Positions 1-10,089 of a stretch of DNA of 64,000 bases are shown here, piece after piece. The translations under genes were made by a program, and so were the position numbers. How positions within the stretch are numbered: the first letter of the stretch is position 1; each line of letters begins with the position of its first letter. The notes under the pieces were generated by a model that saw only the letters and a list, made by a program, of their open reading frames with translations, was not told where the DNA came from and made no database searches. This DNA comes from Tethya wilhelma (Eukaryota; Porifera; Demospongiae; Tethyida; Tethyidae). Location of the stretch: contig CAXIPT010000012.1 of NCBI GenBank assembly GCA_964030475.1, forward strand, positions 110,123 to 174,122, in the 5' to 3' direction.

Positions 1-97
1 AAGTTCTTTCAACAAGAATACAATAAAGTCACATAATGGTGTGCATATTGTATAATTATAATACAATGAATTATTGGGTGTCCACCATGCTAAATAA

Positions 98-740
98 TTA
101 ATCAAACTCTGCCAGTGTATTTGACATCTGTGCACGAGTCATTGCCTGTGGGGTCACTGTAGGCATAGCATTAAAGTTTATAGTGCATCCATGTAAATTC
201 TGAAGAGATATAGTTGGAACTTGATGAGAAGATGATGCAGACATATCAATAGTATGAGTTTTGCTTGACATATGTTGGCTAATGTCATTAAACAAGATGG
301 TCCAGGAGCATTTGAGAGTATAGAAAATACAGCTTTATGTTGTGTATCATCTACTCTTTCATAAGATCTCAAAACCTCCAAAGAACGGTGTCCTGTTCGT
401 TCTTGGATTACTTTCTCAGGTACTCCACGTCTCTGTAGCTGACGATGCACGTAAACTCTGATTTGTTTTGCGTCCTTGGATTCCAGCAGAAATGCACATT
501 TTCTTCAACTTTGAACACAAGATATTTTTTCCGATAGGAACCGAACTATACCATGGTGTACCTGGATTGCTTGAAATTCTTTCAAGAGGTCCAAGTCTTT
601 CTCTACAGCATCTGATGGTAGCTTGCTTATATACATGTCAAGAATGCGGACTAGACATCGTTCACCTGCTTCTGGAGTTGGAAATAGTGGCTCTTCACTC
701 GAAGCTGCTTGAAACTGCCATTTCTATTCTTTGCCATAGT
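98..740 (-). pseudogene. Decayed Crypton-type tyrosine recombinase (DUF3504-like)
   Basis: Minus-strand translation, read across frames, follows a Crypton/DUF3504 recombinase from mid-protein to C-terminus. Near 630-665 is GERCLVRILDMYISKLP, near 500-540 PIGKNILCSKLKKMC, near 430-465 RKTNQSLRASSATE (holding the catalytic Arg), then RRGVPEKVIQERTGHRS and LRSYERV (the GHR box and nucleophile Tyr). The tail LHGCTINFN is the usual C-terminal signature of the family. At least three frame changes (about 540, 430 and 300) separate these blocks, so it cannot make one protein. The N-terminal half is missing where a foldback repeat and a gap begin at about 780. In life such enzymes cut and rejoin DNA through a phosphotyrosine link. 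The order of motifs makes the family assignment firm; the exact clade is not resolved. Confidence 0.75.
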
Positions 741-779
741 TTTACTGTGCATGTGCAATAGAGAGCCAATCATGTTGAA

Positions 780-923
780 TACAAGTACAAAAACATTGGA
801 AATGTAATGAGACACAGGAATGGCTAAATCGTAAAAAGAACGCAAACAAGATGGAATGGCTGATCCGTGTGTGCAGAATTCTTCCTGTATGGGCTGCATT
901 TAACAATCTCCTTATTGAGTCTC
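780..923. repeat. Left half of the RepA-type foldback hairpin, cut by a gap
   Basis: The bases run like the left arm and loop of the palindromic hairpins at 5119-5383 and 50735-50982: acaagtRmaaaaacattgg, then a block with aggaatggctaaatcgtaaa, then the loop that starts gggctgcatttaacaatctc. The right arm is absent because the sequence breaks at the gap at 924. The short reading frames that overlap it are by-products of the hairpin. Confidence 0.7.
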
Positions 924-924
924 N
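924..924. other. Assembly gap (single n)
   Basis: The hairpin on the left has no matching right arm and unrelated AT-rich DNA follows, so the n marks a real break in continuity and not one ambiguous base. Confidence 0.7.
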
Positions 925-2376
925 CTCCTATGTAACTATTGTAATTGTAATTATTATTGTACTTCACTATTTGGTTCTTTGGGGTTTAATAATTATAATA
1001 GTATACTGTGTGTTTGTCTGTTGTTCTACGCTTATTATGGTTGTGTTCACTACTGGCCACAATTCTCTGGTAGTGATGCTAGTGATTTCAGGCTCAAGCT
1101 CTTCCCACTTCTCTCACTGTTACTAAGGTTAAGTTTTGCCTAGATACAATTTTTAGGGGTTCACCATTACTTTTCAGATTCAATTCCTGCACTTCTTCCA
1201 TGTCCTTACAATTCCTATGCCACTTTGTTTGGAGATCCATGCATTATTCTTACAGCAAGCTGTCAGTTCACCACACTCCCTCGTTACTAATTCAAATCTC
1301 TAAAGGGACACCTCATTGATGTCATACCAAGTTAAATGGCAGTCTTTACATTATCCATCACACTTGCTGGCCTCAGTATTGGTAAGACTACCTATGAATT
1401 TGGGAAAAGATGGTCTTTGCAATCTTCTGTCTTTCAAGATAACTGTTTCAAAAATTACCACTTAAGCTTCAATGTCATCCTTTCAGTTTATGCAACCAGC
1501 TTTGGATCCTTTTAAGAGCTGTAGTTCCCTTTAATTGAATTTTAGGAACAGATACTTTAAAAGTATTCGTCAAACCGAGCTCACTGATTATCACCTCACT
1601 TTGTGCTCATTGAGCTTCTATGGTTCTGGACCTAGAAGTCAGCTATTTATTTTAATGTTCTCTTCTTCTGCACTGATGCCTCTTTCCTAATCTAAGCTCC
1701 GATGCTCATGCAACCATGCAACACAAAAATCTATTAAGATGAACAAAAGATTAAAAAAAACACACGTGTGCAGTATATTCCCATCTGTTATTAACACCAA
1801 CAGTGCACTAACTCATACAACCCAAGGGAATTTGTAACATTCACTGACTAAACATTATTTGACTTAATCATTGAACCAACATTTTGGTATAATCACAAAG
1901 AGTTCAAAGTCAATAATTATGGTATGCTTATGTAATGATATTACCACGACAGGGCATGATGTCATACAATAAAGGCTACATAATAAGAGTGCATGATAGT
2001 ACATCTCCCCACTTTAAGACAGGTTTGACTAGTCTACTACTATAGGTTGGGTCATGTGATACAAGTGATCTGATTGACTCTGCCCATTTTGAGCAGAGAA
2101 CACAAAATATGTTTGGCAGCTCAAATATTTCAATCCGAGTGAGTGTGCAGTCATGTCCAGATTTTGTGAAGTTGTTCAGAGAAACAAGCAAAAGACAGCA
2201 CAAAGGATACAATTAAGTCAACCAGTATTGACAGTAGCGACCATCAGTCACAGTATTAATAATTATTCTTTCTTGTGAAACTAGACCTTACTTGCTTATT
2301 AATTTCGCTGGCTTGATTACATTTCCATCTTATTACAGCTTACAACAAGTAAAGACTGTGGAGGGTTGATGGGACT
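925..2376. other. Non-coding AT-rich stretch, nothing recognised
   Basis: No convincing exon, RNA gene or terminal repeat was found. A 78-codon minus-strand frame at 1976-2212 has no family resemblance I recognise and no good splice context, so I do not call it a gene. Minus-strand fragments near 1400-1600 look weakly protein-like but are full of stops. Confidence 0.5.
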
Positions 2377-2767
2377 CAGTGGCGGATCCAGAGGGGTTTC
2401 CGTAGTTTCCGTGGAAACCCCCTTTTGGCCATGCAGGCCAGCTTACAATTTTTTTATAACGTTACAAACAACAGAAAGCTAACTTATGGACTCTTACAAG
2501 TAGAAAATACTTTGAGAGCCTTGATTGCGAATTTAGGACAAGAAATATGAGCTAGAATGCTTGGATACTTGCACAAAACAGCTAGCTAGTCAGCTCCTTA
2601 GCGTGATCGACGCTCATTGTAAAGTGCAAAGTTCATAGAAGTGAAAAATGGGTGGGGCTGTATTACGCAAATGGGCGTGTTTTAGCAAAAGTGGGCGTGG
2701 CTACCCAAAAATTTTCGCGCGCACTATTGATAGAAACCCCCTTTCAAAAATCCTAGATCCGCCACTG
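2377..2767. mobile_element. Non-autonomous CAGTGGCGGATC element, copy 1 (391 bp)
   Basis: Terminal inverted repeats read CAGTGGCGGATCCAG on the left and, inverted, CAGTGGCGGATCTAG on the right. The flanking direct repeat is GGACT (2372-2376 and 2768-2772). A second copy at 42823-43198 has the same ends and also a 5-bp flank repeat. There is no transposase. Termini beginning CAGTG resemble hAT families, but hAT normally duplicates 8 bp, so the superfamily is not certain. Confidence 0.8.
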
Positions 2768-2936
2768 GGACTGCTGAAGCTTATACTTAAAACTATTATA
2801 ATTGACATTGCATGTGAGATTATAGAGTGAGTTAGAACTAGTCCCCTATTCTAGTGATTCAATGATACTGTAATTTTGTTGAATTATATCAAAATAAACT
2901 CTGACAGGCCTCCAAACTTATTTTGATGAACTGTCC

Positions 2937-3135
2937 AGATACATTTCGTTACTCCTGTAACAATCAAGTTAGAGCTACGGTACTGTCGAATCGCTCTGAA
3001 CTCATGTGAAAGAACTCTACACATCTTGTTATTGTTTGAACTCATCTTCAAACTCACTGTGCAATGGTACTGAACAATCTCTAACTAGTTACCGTAGCTC
3101 TAACTTAATGGTTACAGGAGTAACGAAATATATCT
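2937..3135. repeat. Short foldback element (~50-bp arms)
   Basis: The arms 2937-2986 and 3087-3135 are inverted copies (cgttactcctgtaac, then taagttagagctacggta) with a few mismatches around a ~100-bp centre. The layout is that of a small foldback MITE. A 67-codon plus frame overlapping it has no coding features. Confidence 0.75.
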
Positions 3136-3209
3136 GTGGAGAGTGTAATATTAATGCAACCATGTTATTTCACATGAGTTCGGAAACATGTACCTCTCCA
3201 AACCTATGA

Positions 3210-3745
3210 ACTACTGCAATTCTACTGCTCATTTTACAGTGCATTCTATGGCTCATTTTACTGTCTTCTTACTGTCATTCTACTGCCATTCTACTGCAAA
3301 TCTACTGCTCAATTCTACTGCTCATTCTACAGCCATTCTACTGCTCATTCTACTGCCATTCTATTGTCATTCTACTGCCATTTTACTGCTCATTCTACAG
3401 CGCATTTTATGGCTCATTCTACTGCTCATTCTACAGCCATTCTATTGCTCATTCTACGGCATCATTCTACTGCCATTCTACTGCAAATCTACTGCTCACT
3501 CTACTGCAAATCTACTGCCAGTTGAATATCAGTAGAATGACCAGTAGAATGACAGTAGAAAGGCAGTAGAATTGCAGTAGAATGACAGTAGAATGACAGT
3601 AGAATGACAGTAGAATGGCTTTAGTAGTAGAATGGCAGTAGAGTGATGCCGTAGAATGAGCAATAGAATGGCTGTAGAATTACTACATACTTTGTACTAT
3701 CATTCTACTGCTTATTCCACTGCCATTCTACTGCTCATTCTACTT
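3210..3745. repeat. Orientation-switching satellite of 'attctactg' units
   Basis: Tandem variants of attctactgccattctactgc fill 3210-3530. From about 3530 to 3690 the same unit runs on the opposite strand (cagtagaatgacagtagaatg), and it flips back near 3700-3745. The array is therefore a large imperfect palindrome. The 115-codon frame inside it is low-complexity repeat and not a gene. Confidence 0.85.
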
Positions 3746-4339
3746 CATTTGAGAGATAGGTCCACATGGATTAAAGCTTTAATATGAAGTGTGGGTTAGA
3801 GTGCAATCGGGCAGAATCGAAGGTAACCAAGGCTATTTGGTTGTGTAGAATTGTTTGATAACTTTATCAGAGATGAAAGGGTTAATTAACTTAATTAATG
3901 AATTGTGAAATAAATGGTAGGTTAGCCTTCATTTATGTAGTTTGTATCTATATCTTTTATCCAGGATTCGGACAATTTCATCAGGAAACACTTTCCTGGT
4001 TGTGGCCCAATTACAGCCACAACCAGGGAAGTGTACCTTCAAAAAATGAGAAAAGGTCAGTTGTAAAGTTAATCCAATCTGAGTTGTAATATAACACATA
4101 ATATTTCAGATAAAAGGAAGAAGAAAATGAGTAAGTAAAACCTACCTGTCTGTTGTCTTTTAATGGGTGATGAAGTTGTTTATAATTACTTTTCAGAAAA
4201 AGTGTTTTACCTATTCCTACTTCTAGTACTTCTACTCCTCCCTTTATATTATATTAACATTAGTTTTAAAGAATTAATAAGGTTAGTATTATTTTTTTTA
4301 TATAAACAATTAATTGTAATAATATATAATACAATAATT
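3746..4339. other. Spacer with one strong hairpin (3988-4034)
   Basis: No gene was recognised. Within it, 3988-4034 forms a near-perfect stem (ACACTTTCCTGGTTGTGGC pairing with its complement, 8-base loop). The rest is AT-rich, with a run of short T-rich frames. Confidence 0.5.
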
Positions 4340-5383
4340 CCCAGTACGGTAGTACTGGGTACATAGGAATGGCACGGATGGCCCATTAGCGCAATACAAA
4401 TATTCACGCGAATAACTCTGCAAAAACTGAGCCCTTGGCACTAAAAGGCTTCTTAAGCTACTATTTAGCCTTTTCTCTTTCTATTGATAGCCTAAAACCA
4501 TCGCTAAAGTATGCCAAACCTCCAATTTTCTCCATCTTCTTCTTCTTCTTCTTCTTCTTCTTCTATCTTGGAACGACTTTTCTCGAAGACCACTCACTTT
4601 CAGAAGCTGATTCTTGAACGAATAAACTTGGTTTCTTTGTCTTCACGTGCTTTTTGTATCGGTTATTCGTCTCTCTAGCTGAGTCGCCAGATACAAGACA
4701 AAAAGCACCTTCTCCGTATGGTAGCCATTCATTGCTATACTCATCAATAATTCATTAGCTACCTTGGAAATCAAGTTGACGACCTTTTTCCAGTTAGACA
4801 AGTGTGCGTTATTTGGAATCTGAATATTCGCTGCCCTGCCTGTTTTACCTGAAGATTTCTGGTTGTGCTGAAGTCTCTGTAACCAGTTACCGGTACCTTT
4901 CAGTCTTCATTAATAGGAGGTGAATAGACTACTTTGTTACATAGTTGTCATTATAAGAAGATAAGCAAAGCAAGTAAATTTTGTAAGATACAGCTCCAAC
5001 CTCCTAAGATGCTGCACCATATAACATAAGCTATAATATCCATGCTGATAGTGTACAAGTAACTACCATATATACACAAACTCAAATGTGATGTAGAATT
5101 ATGAAAAAATGAGAACAAACAAGTGAAAAAAACATTGAAAATGTAATGAGACATAGGAATGACCAAATCGTAAAAAAGAAAGCAAACAAGATGGAATGGC
5201 TGTTTGAGTGTGTAAAGAATTATTCCTATGGGCAACATGCGGGACTCAACATGGGAAGAGAGTACTACATGCAGCCCACACAGGAAGAATTCTGCACACA
5301 CTCAAACAGCCATTCCATCTTGTTTGTTTTACGATTTGGCCATTCCTATGTCTCATTACATTTTCAATGTTTTTTTCACTTGT
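4340..5383 (+). mobile_element. RepA copy 1, full-length (~1.04 kb) ending in a foldback
   Basis: It starts with the near-palindrome cccagtacggtagtactggg, followed by taggaatggcacggatggcc and acaaatattcacgcgaataa. A CTT-repeat tract (4541-4563) lies in the middle, and the end is a 265-bp palindromic hairpin (5119-5383) whose ~95-base arms begin acaagtgaaaaaaacattg. The same order recurs in other copies on both strands (33489, 37788, 38195, 40854, 44646, 50447, 51091, 51790, 59300). No transposase is encoded; small frames in the arms are shadows. Confidence 0.8.
5119..5383. repeat. Palindromic hairpin forming the RepA 3' end
   Basis: Left arm 5119-5215 and right arm 5290-5383 are inverted copies around a ~75-base loop (gggcaacatgcgggactcaa). 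Equivalent hairpins lie at 42075-42292, 44646-44920, 50735-50982, 51091-51345 and 51875-52138, several with changes on both arms that keep them paired. Confidence 0.8.
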
Positions 5384-5763
5384 ACATTAATACAATTCAC
5401 ATGTGTAACAAGTGATAAGGTCTACAATGGAATGGCAGTAGAATAAGCAATGGAGAATAGAGAAATAGCAAGCACATTAATAATTATAATATAAGTGGAA
5501 ACTAAAACTTTCTAGAAACTAAATTGTCAATATGACAGCACAGAGTGTCAGGTGACAAGCCAAATCCAATAAGACTTTTTAAACTAAGATTTAGTACTGA
5601 TCTTTTACTTTCTTTCATGCATACACTGAGGGTACAGTACACAACACCATCTATTTTGTCGATTAAGAGTCCATGAACTGCACATGCAATTCTCAGTACT
5701 TTTCCCTTTCTGTAACTTTCGCATGATTTTAGAAACCAAAAGAATATGTAATCCAGCACTTAC

Positions 5764-6257
5764 TTCTCCTAGCTTTTCTGGTGGTTTACTACTCGTAACC
5801 CCACGTAATGAAGATCTTTGGTGACAGTTTTCAATGATACCATCATCATCAGCACCACTATTGCCACTATGGGAGTGAATCATACATTTCTTATGGAGGA
5901 TCACATCTGGAGCTCCTCTGAATAGGAAACAATCTTTATTGACCTGCTCTTAGGGTTTTAAGGACATCATTAAAACGCAAGCCCATATCAGCAGAATACG
6001 TAACGGGTTGTTTGTTGTATTGAAGCCCTCGTGCAAGTCTCCTAGTCCGGTCATTTTCATTCCAATTATTAACCCAATCTGAAGCTAGAGTCACAAACAT
6101 TGTTGTTCTTTCTCCTTCCTTGATTTGTCGTAACGTCTTCACATGTGGTTCGATATCTTTATAGCCACCACTCAATGCTTGCTCGTACCTCTCCAACACA
6201 CAATCGTTGTTGAAAAAATGGTAGCAAATGAAGGTGATGAGTTTCCTCCATACAATA
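5764..6257 (-). CDS. Fragment of an unknown multi-exon gene (two candidate exons)
   Basis: Two minus-strand blocks look exonic. The upstream block (6257-5944) follows an acceptor ...aaaattacag and reads through ERYEQALSGGYKDIEPHVKT and DMGLRFNDVLKTLRAG. The downstream block (5917-5764) encodes LHKKCMIHSHSGNSGADDDG and ends at a perfect donor, GAA|gtaagt. The gap between the blocks is only about 26 bases, too short for an ordinary intron, so a frameshift or a mis-set boundary is likely. No start codon is visible. On the 5' side the gene runs into the 82-bp minisatellite array at 6365. I recognise no domain. It could be the 3' part of the gene family seen at 15833, because both abut the same satellite, but that is only a guess. 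Confidence 0.4.
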
Positions 6258-6364
6258 CTGTAATTTTGGGGGGGTTCTGTTTTGTAGGAAAACCAGTGTG
6301 AAAGTAATACACTTGAGCAAGCTACATGATGATCATTTGATCTACACATGATGATCATTTGATC

Positions 6365-7597
6365 TACACTACTGGACACGCCAACACTTGGTGAGGGTGT
6401 TCAACAGGTGTTTGGTGTGGTTCGATCCTTTCGAACGTCTTTGAACTACACTACTGGACAGGCAAACACTTTGTGAGGGTGTTTCACAGGTGATCGGTGT
6501 GGTTCGATCCTTTCGAACCTTGGACACTCCAACAATTGATGAGGGTGTTCTACAGGTGTTCGGTGTGGTTCGATCCTTCTGAACCTCTTCGAACTACACT
6601 ACTGGACACTCCAACAATTGGTGAGGGTGTACTACAGGTGTTCAGTGTGGTTCATTCCTTCCGAACCTCTTCGAACTACACTACTAGACACTCCATCACT
6701 TGGTGAGGGTGTTCTACAGGTGTTCGGTGTGGTTCGATCCTTCTGAACCTCTTCGAACTACACTACTGGACCAATATTTGGTGAGGGTGTTCTACAGGTG
6801 TTTGGTGTTGTTTATTCCTTCCGAACCTCTTCGAACTACACTACTGGACACTCTAACAATTGGTGAAGGTGTTCTACAGGTGTTCGGTGTGGTTGGTTTG
6901 ATCCCTCCGAACCTCTTCGAACTACACTACTGGACCAATATTTGGTGAGGGTGTTCTACAGGTGTTCGGTGTGGTTCATTCCTTCCAAACCTCTTCGAAC
7001 TACACTACTGGACACTACACCAATACTTGGTGAGGGTGTTCCACAGGTGTTCGGTGTAGTTCATTCCTTCTAAACCTCTTCGAGCTACACTACTGGACAC
7101 TCCATCACTTGGTGAGGGTGTTCTACAGGTGTTAGGTGTAGTTCGATCCCTCCGAACCTCTTCGAACTACACTACTGGACCAATATTTGGTGAGGGTGTT
7201 CTACAGGTGTTTGGTGTGGTTCGATCCTTCCGAACCTCTTCAAACTACACTACTTGACACTTGAACAGTTGCTAAGGGTGTTTTTACAGGTGTTCTGTGT
7301 GGTTCGATCCTACCAAACCTCTTCGAACTACACTATCGAACTACACTACTGGACACTCCATCTCTTGGTGAGGGTGTTCTACAGGTGTTCGGTGTGGTTC
7401 ATTCCTTCCGAACCTCTTCGAACTATACTACTGTGCACTCTAACAATTGATGAAGGTGTTCTACAGGTGTTCGGTGTGGTTCGATCCTTCTGAACCTCTT
7501 CGAACTACTCTACTTGACACTCCAACACTTGGTGAGGGTGTTCTACAGGTGTTCGGTGTGGTTCATTCTTTCCGAACCTCTTCGAACTACACTACTA
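6365..7597 (+). repeat. Minisatellite, ~82-bp unit, about 15 copies
   Basis: Units share ttggtgagggtgttctacag, gtgttcggtgtggtt and cgaacctcttcgaactacac. They vary between ggttcgatcc and ggttcattcc. Some units are shorter, with gaccaatatttgg instead of cactccaacacttgg. Each ggttcg...cgaacc pair can form a 6-bp stem. The many 60-80 codon plus frames here are read-throughs of the unit. The same satellite, inverted, lies at 16692-16842. Confidence 0.9.
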
Positions 7598-7723
7598 AAG
7601 CGGCAAAATCTTATGTGGAAGTATCAAGCCAGACTTTTAGCTGTCGATGGTGTAACAGAATGTGCTGAGCAGGCATTCAAATGGCTAGGAAAATTCAAAC
7701 ACACAACTCATAAAATGACATGA
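7598..7723 (+). pseudogene. C-terminal scrap of a KDZ-like transposase
   Basis: The frame reads GVTECAEQAFKWLGKFKHTT and HKMT before a stop. This resembles the conserved C-terminal EQ-F-WL-KFK...HKM block of KDZ-type transposases. It begins exactly where the minisatellite ends, so the upstream 90% of the protein is gone. The assignment rests on this one motif. Confidence 0.45.
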
Positions 7724-8074
7724 CAATGTTTCTTTTTCTTAGTATAGAAAATGACAGATCTCCATAATGAGAAAGTATCAAAAAGGTTAAATAAAAAGGT
7801 CTAAACAAGTATACACTTTTAACATAATATTATTGAATATTCATGTGTTTACTATATGGTGGCAAAATGTTACAGTAAAGGTCATAAAACACATTAATAT
7901 TTGAATTCATGTGACTATGGAGTATACTATACAGTTACAGGCCGGAACTGTGCCACTATAGATATGCATTGTTTTATTACTAAAAATAACATTTTTTGAC
8001 ATTTTTTGTTTTCTCAGGTATATTAAACGACAACCGCAAGTATAAAAAAGGGGGGGGAGGGCCCGGCCAGAAAA
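7724..8074. other. Upstream region of the 8075 gene; nothing else recognised
   Basis: AT-rich sequence with a poly-G run (gggggggaggg, 8051-8061) just before the candidate start codon of the next gene. No convincing TATA box. Confidence 0.4.
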
Positions 8075-9614
8075 ATGGCAATCGGAAATGAAAAAAAGGT
8101 CTGCAAGCCTTGCATTGCAACAGCACTAAACAGTATTCATAGGCGGAAGTAAGCACCTGCTATACACGTGTAGATTACAAATAATGATCACTTTTTTGAA
8201 ATTTGAAAAAAATGGTTACAAACAGAAAATAAGTGAGATACACTTTCGACAATAATTTCATCGATGAGGATCAGAAGGTGACCTTTTTAAAGTGGTTGAA
8301 AGCTGTTCGCCAGCTTTTGACGCCTGAAAGTTCTCCACAGATCGACAATTTCATCCTATTCACATCCCTCTGTGATTTATTGGAGGTATCCAACATGGAT
8401 CTGAGCACATCAACCCTTGACCCCAGAGGAGGAGAAGAGGCACCTAAAACTGTTCATGAGAAACAGTGGTAAGTTGTGAAAATTCAACTGGTATTTATGT
8501 TGTGTGAAAGGGATTTACACTGATGAACCTAGCACCGAGGTCGACCCAATGTTCATTGCCGAGACACATTGTGTGTTCGACCTAATGAAAGCACTGTCGT
8601 CACAATGTACTTGTGGATATAGTCAAGCACCATGGGAGCTGTGTTCAGGTAGTTATTGAAGCTAGCAAGAGTGCATAAGAGGAGGAAGAGTATCTAACTA
8701 GAGTAAACACTGTTGGGAAAGTAACGTGACTTTGGGGCGTTTGCACGTGAGCAAAATCGCAAACTCTCGTAACACTCGCGTTTATTTACAGACTTGCTGA
8801 ATCAGCAAAACATGGCCTAGAAAATTTGAGCGCTTCTTGGCTCTGAGTCAGAGATGACTATTGGCTCTAAAGTGGAAGTGGGAGCTTGTGAAAAACGGAG
8901 CAAAAAGGCTAAAAGGAAGGACAAAGCACACGTAAAAGCTAGCAACAAAGAAAATTCTGTGCCACCGCCAAAAAAAAGCGAAGTGCCAAGGGTAAACGAC
9001 AGGCTCGGAAAACTAGTAGAATCCAACTCAAGACAGGTCCAAAGGTATAGCGATGGGTTTAAAACAGGCAGCTTCTTCGTTTCATCATGGTTTCACAAGC
9101 TCACTGCGAGACAGTCATTACTGGTAATCTGCGCATGCTACCGTAGTTTTTGGTCGCGAATGACGTAATGGAGAATACGGCGTAGAATCCGGATAAAAAC
9201 GAGAAAATGGTCACGTGCAAGTCATGTTACTTTCCCAACAGTGTTTCTGTGGGGTATACCGTAGTTCGATACTCTTCCTCCCCCCTGTTATCCACTCTTG
9301 AAGCTAGTATAGCAGTTGTTTTTTTTGATGCCAATATGTACAGAAAGGGCATGTTTAGCGGTGTTGATTTGTGTGTCGCCGATGCCGAAAGCAGAAACGT
9401 TCCTGGGCTAGCTCTCGTATACTGGCAGGTCACTACTTCATCAACCAAAAGTAAGTACTATATGTGTATGTTCGTAGCTTTTGTGATAGAGCAATTACTT
9501 GTTAAGCTTATCCCACATCATTTAGCAGACATACAGAATTACCCCAAGTCTCTCCTGGAAAACGAATTACAGGACCTGCATGTACATAAAGCAAAAATTA
9601 TTTTTAGCCAATAG
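8075..9614 (+). CDS. Five-exon gene of unknown function, 213 residues
   Basis: Exons 8075-8148, 8238-8468, 8533-8648, 9316-9450 and 9529-9614 join in frame with GT-AG boundaries throughout (donors gtaagc, gtaagt, gtagtt, gtaagt; acceptors gtgag, cctag, agcag, tagcag) and total 642 bases, ending in TAG. The product starts MAIGNEKKVCKPCIATALNS, which holds a CxxC pair. A second cysteine pair lies in SSQCTCGYSQAPW, and it closes with LENELQDLHVHKAKIIFSQ. No signal peptide or membrane segment is obvious. I do not recognise the family; the cysteines could bind metal. Introns 1, 2 and 4 are 89, 64 and 78 bp. Intron 3 is 667 bp and consists almost wholly of an inserted inverted-repeat element. The phase agreement over four junctions is the main support. 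The start codon is the only ATG before the first donor in that frame. Transcript evidence is lacking. Confidence 0.6.
8666..9300. mobile_element. hAT-like inverted-repeat element inside intron 3 (635 bp)
   Basis: The ends are CAAGAGTGCATAA on the left and, inverted, CAAGAGTGGATAA on the right. Homology runs on for about 80 bases through ggaggaagagtatc and cactgttgggaaagtaac. The target repeat AAGCTAG (8659-8665 and 9301-9307, possibly 8 bp with a shared G) flanks it. End motif and 7-8 bp repeat fit hAT. It carries a 104-codon frame (8854-9168) described separately. Confidence 0.8.
8854..9168 (+). CDS. Lysine-rich reading frame carried inside the hAT-like element
   Basis: This 104-codon frame starts MTIGSKVEVGACEKRSKKAK and continues lysine- and serine-rich to about residue 70. 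The composition is unlike the T-rich surroundings and resembles a basic linker or nuclear-localisation region. Codons after about residue 75 look random, so the real coding part may be shorter. It could be the remains of a transposase N-terminus, a captured exon, or chance. No domain is recognised. Confidence 0.3.
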   Translation: MTIGSKVEVGACEKRSKKAKRKDKAHVKASNKENSVPPPKKSEVPRVNDRLGKLVESNSRQVQRYSDGFKTGSFFVSSWFHKLTARQSLLVICACYRSFWSRMT

Positions 9615-9839
9615 GTAATTGAATCCAAACTTAATTTTGAACTAGCAAATATCAGATGCATGTTGATTAAACACTGTGATATAGAGGGTGCCAGGCATCA
9701 GAGAGTGTGCCATCATGCTGTTATACCAGTTTGTGCCATAAATTATATATAAGTCACAATTAATCTTAAACTATATTTGGCTTGCTAGCTAAATCCTGAC
9801 AAGTACAAATAACACACCCAACTACCCCCCTCCAACATA

Positions 9840-10058
9840 CACACACATGCGCACACACACACACACACAATGACGACAAAAGATGAGACATCTTGACAGG
9901 CTGCTGACGAAGGATGGGACATCCTGACAAACACAAGGACCACATAAACACACACACACACAACACAGATAACAAGTGGTCACCCGACGAAAGATGAGAC
10001 ATCTTGACGGGCTGCTGACGAAGGATGGGACATCCTGACAAGCACAAGGACCACATAA

Positions 10059-10089
<31 letters not shown>

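Noticed and set aside
1976..2212. 78-codon minus-strand gene
   Set aside because: No family resemblance, no splice or promoter context, and length is within chance for this region.
3188..3535. 115-codon leucine/isoleucine-rich membrane protein
   Set aside because: Pure satellite translation (ILLLILQ repeats).
3210..3745. CRISPR array
   Set aside because: Units are contiguous with no unique spacers, flip strand, and the genome is animal.
4951..5446. Small proteins over the hairpin (for example starting MCAEFFLCGLHVVLS)
   Set aside because: They recur in every RepA hairpin, on both strands and in several frames, as expected from a palindrome.
6365..7597. A cluster of tRNA genes suggested by ggttcgatcc
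   Set aside because: No acceptor or anticodon stem can be built around the B-box-like motif, and half of the units lack it.
6497..7723. Tandem plus-strand frames encoding 'VRVFYRCSVWFDPSEPLRTT' repeats
   Set aside because: Read-through of the 82-bp satellite; frames shift between units and no start or splice context is conserved.
8641..9450. An exon reading straight through the hAT-like insertion point (frame VQVVIEAS...VFFDANMY)
   Set aside because: That frame has upstream stops in exon 3; the spliced model keeps the better exon-3 frame (THCVFDLMKALSSQCTCG) and consistent phases.
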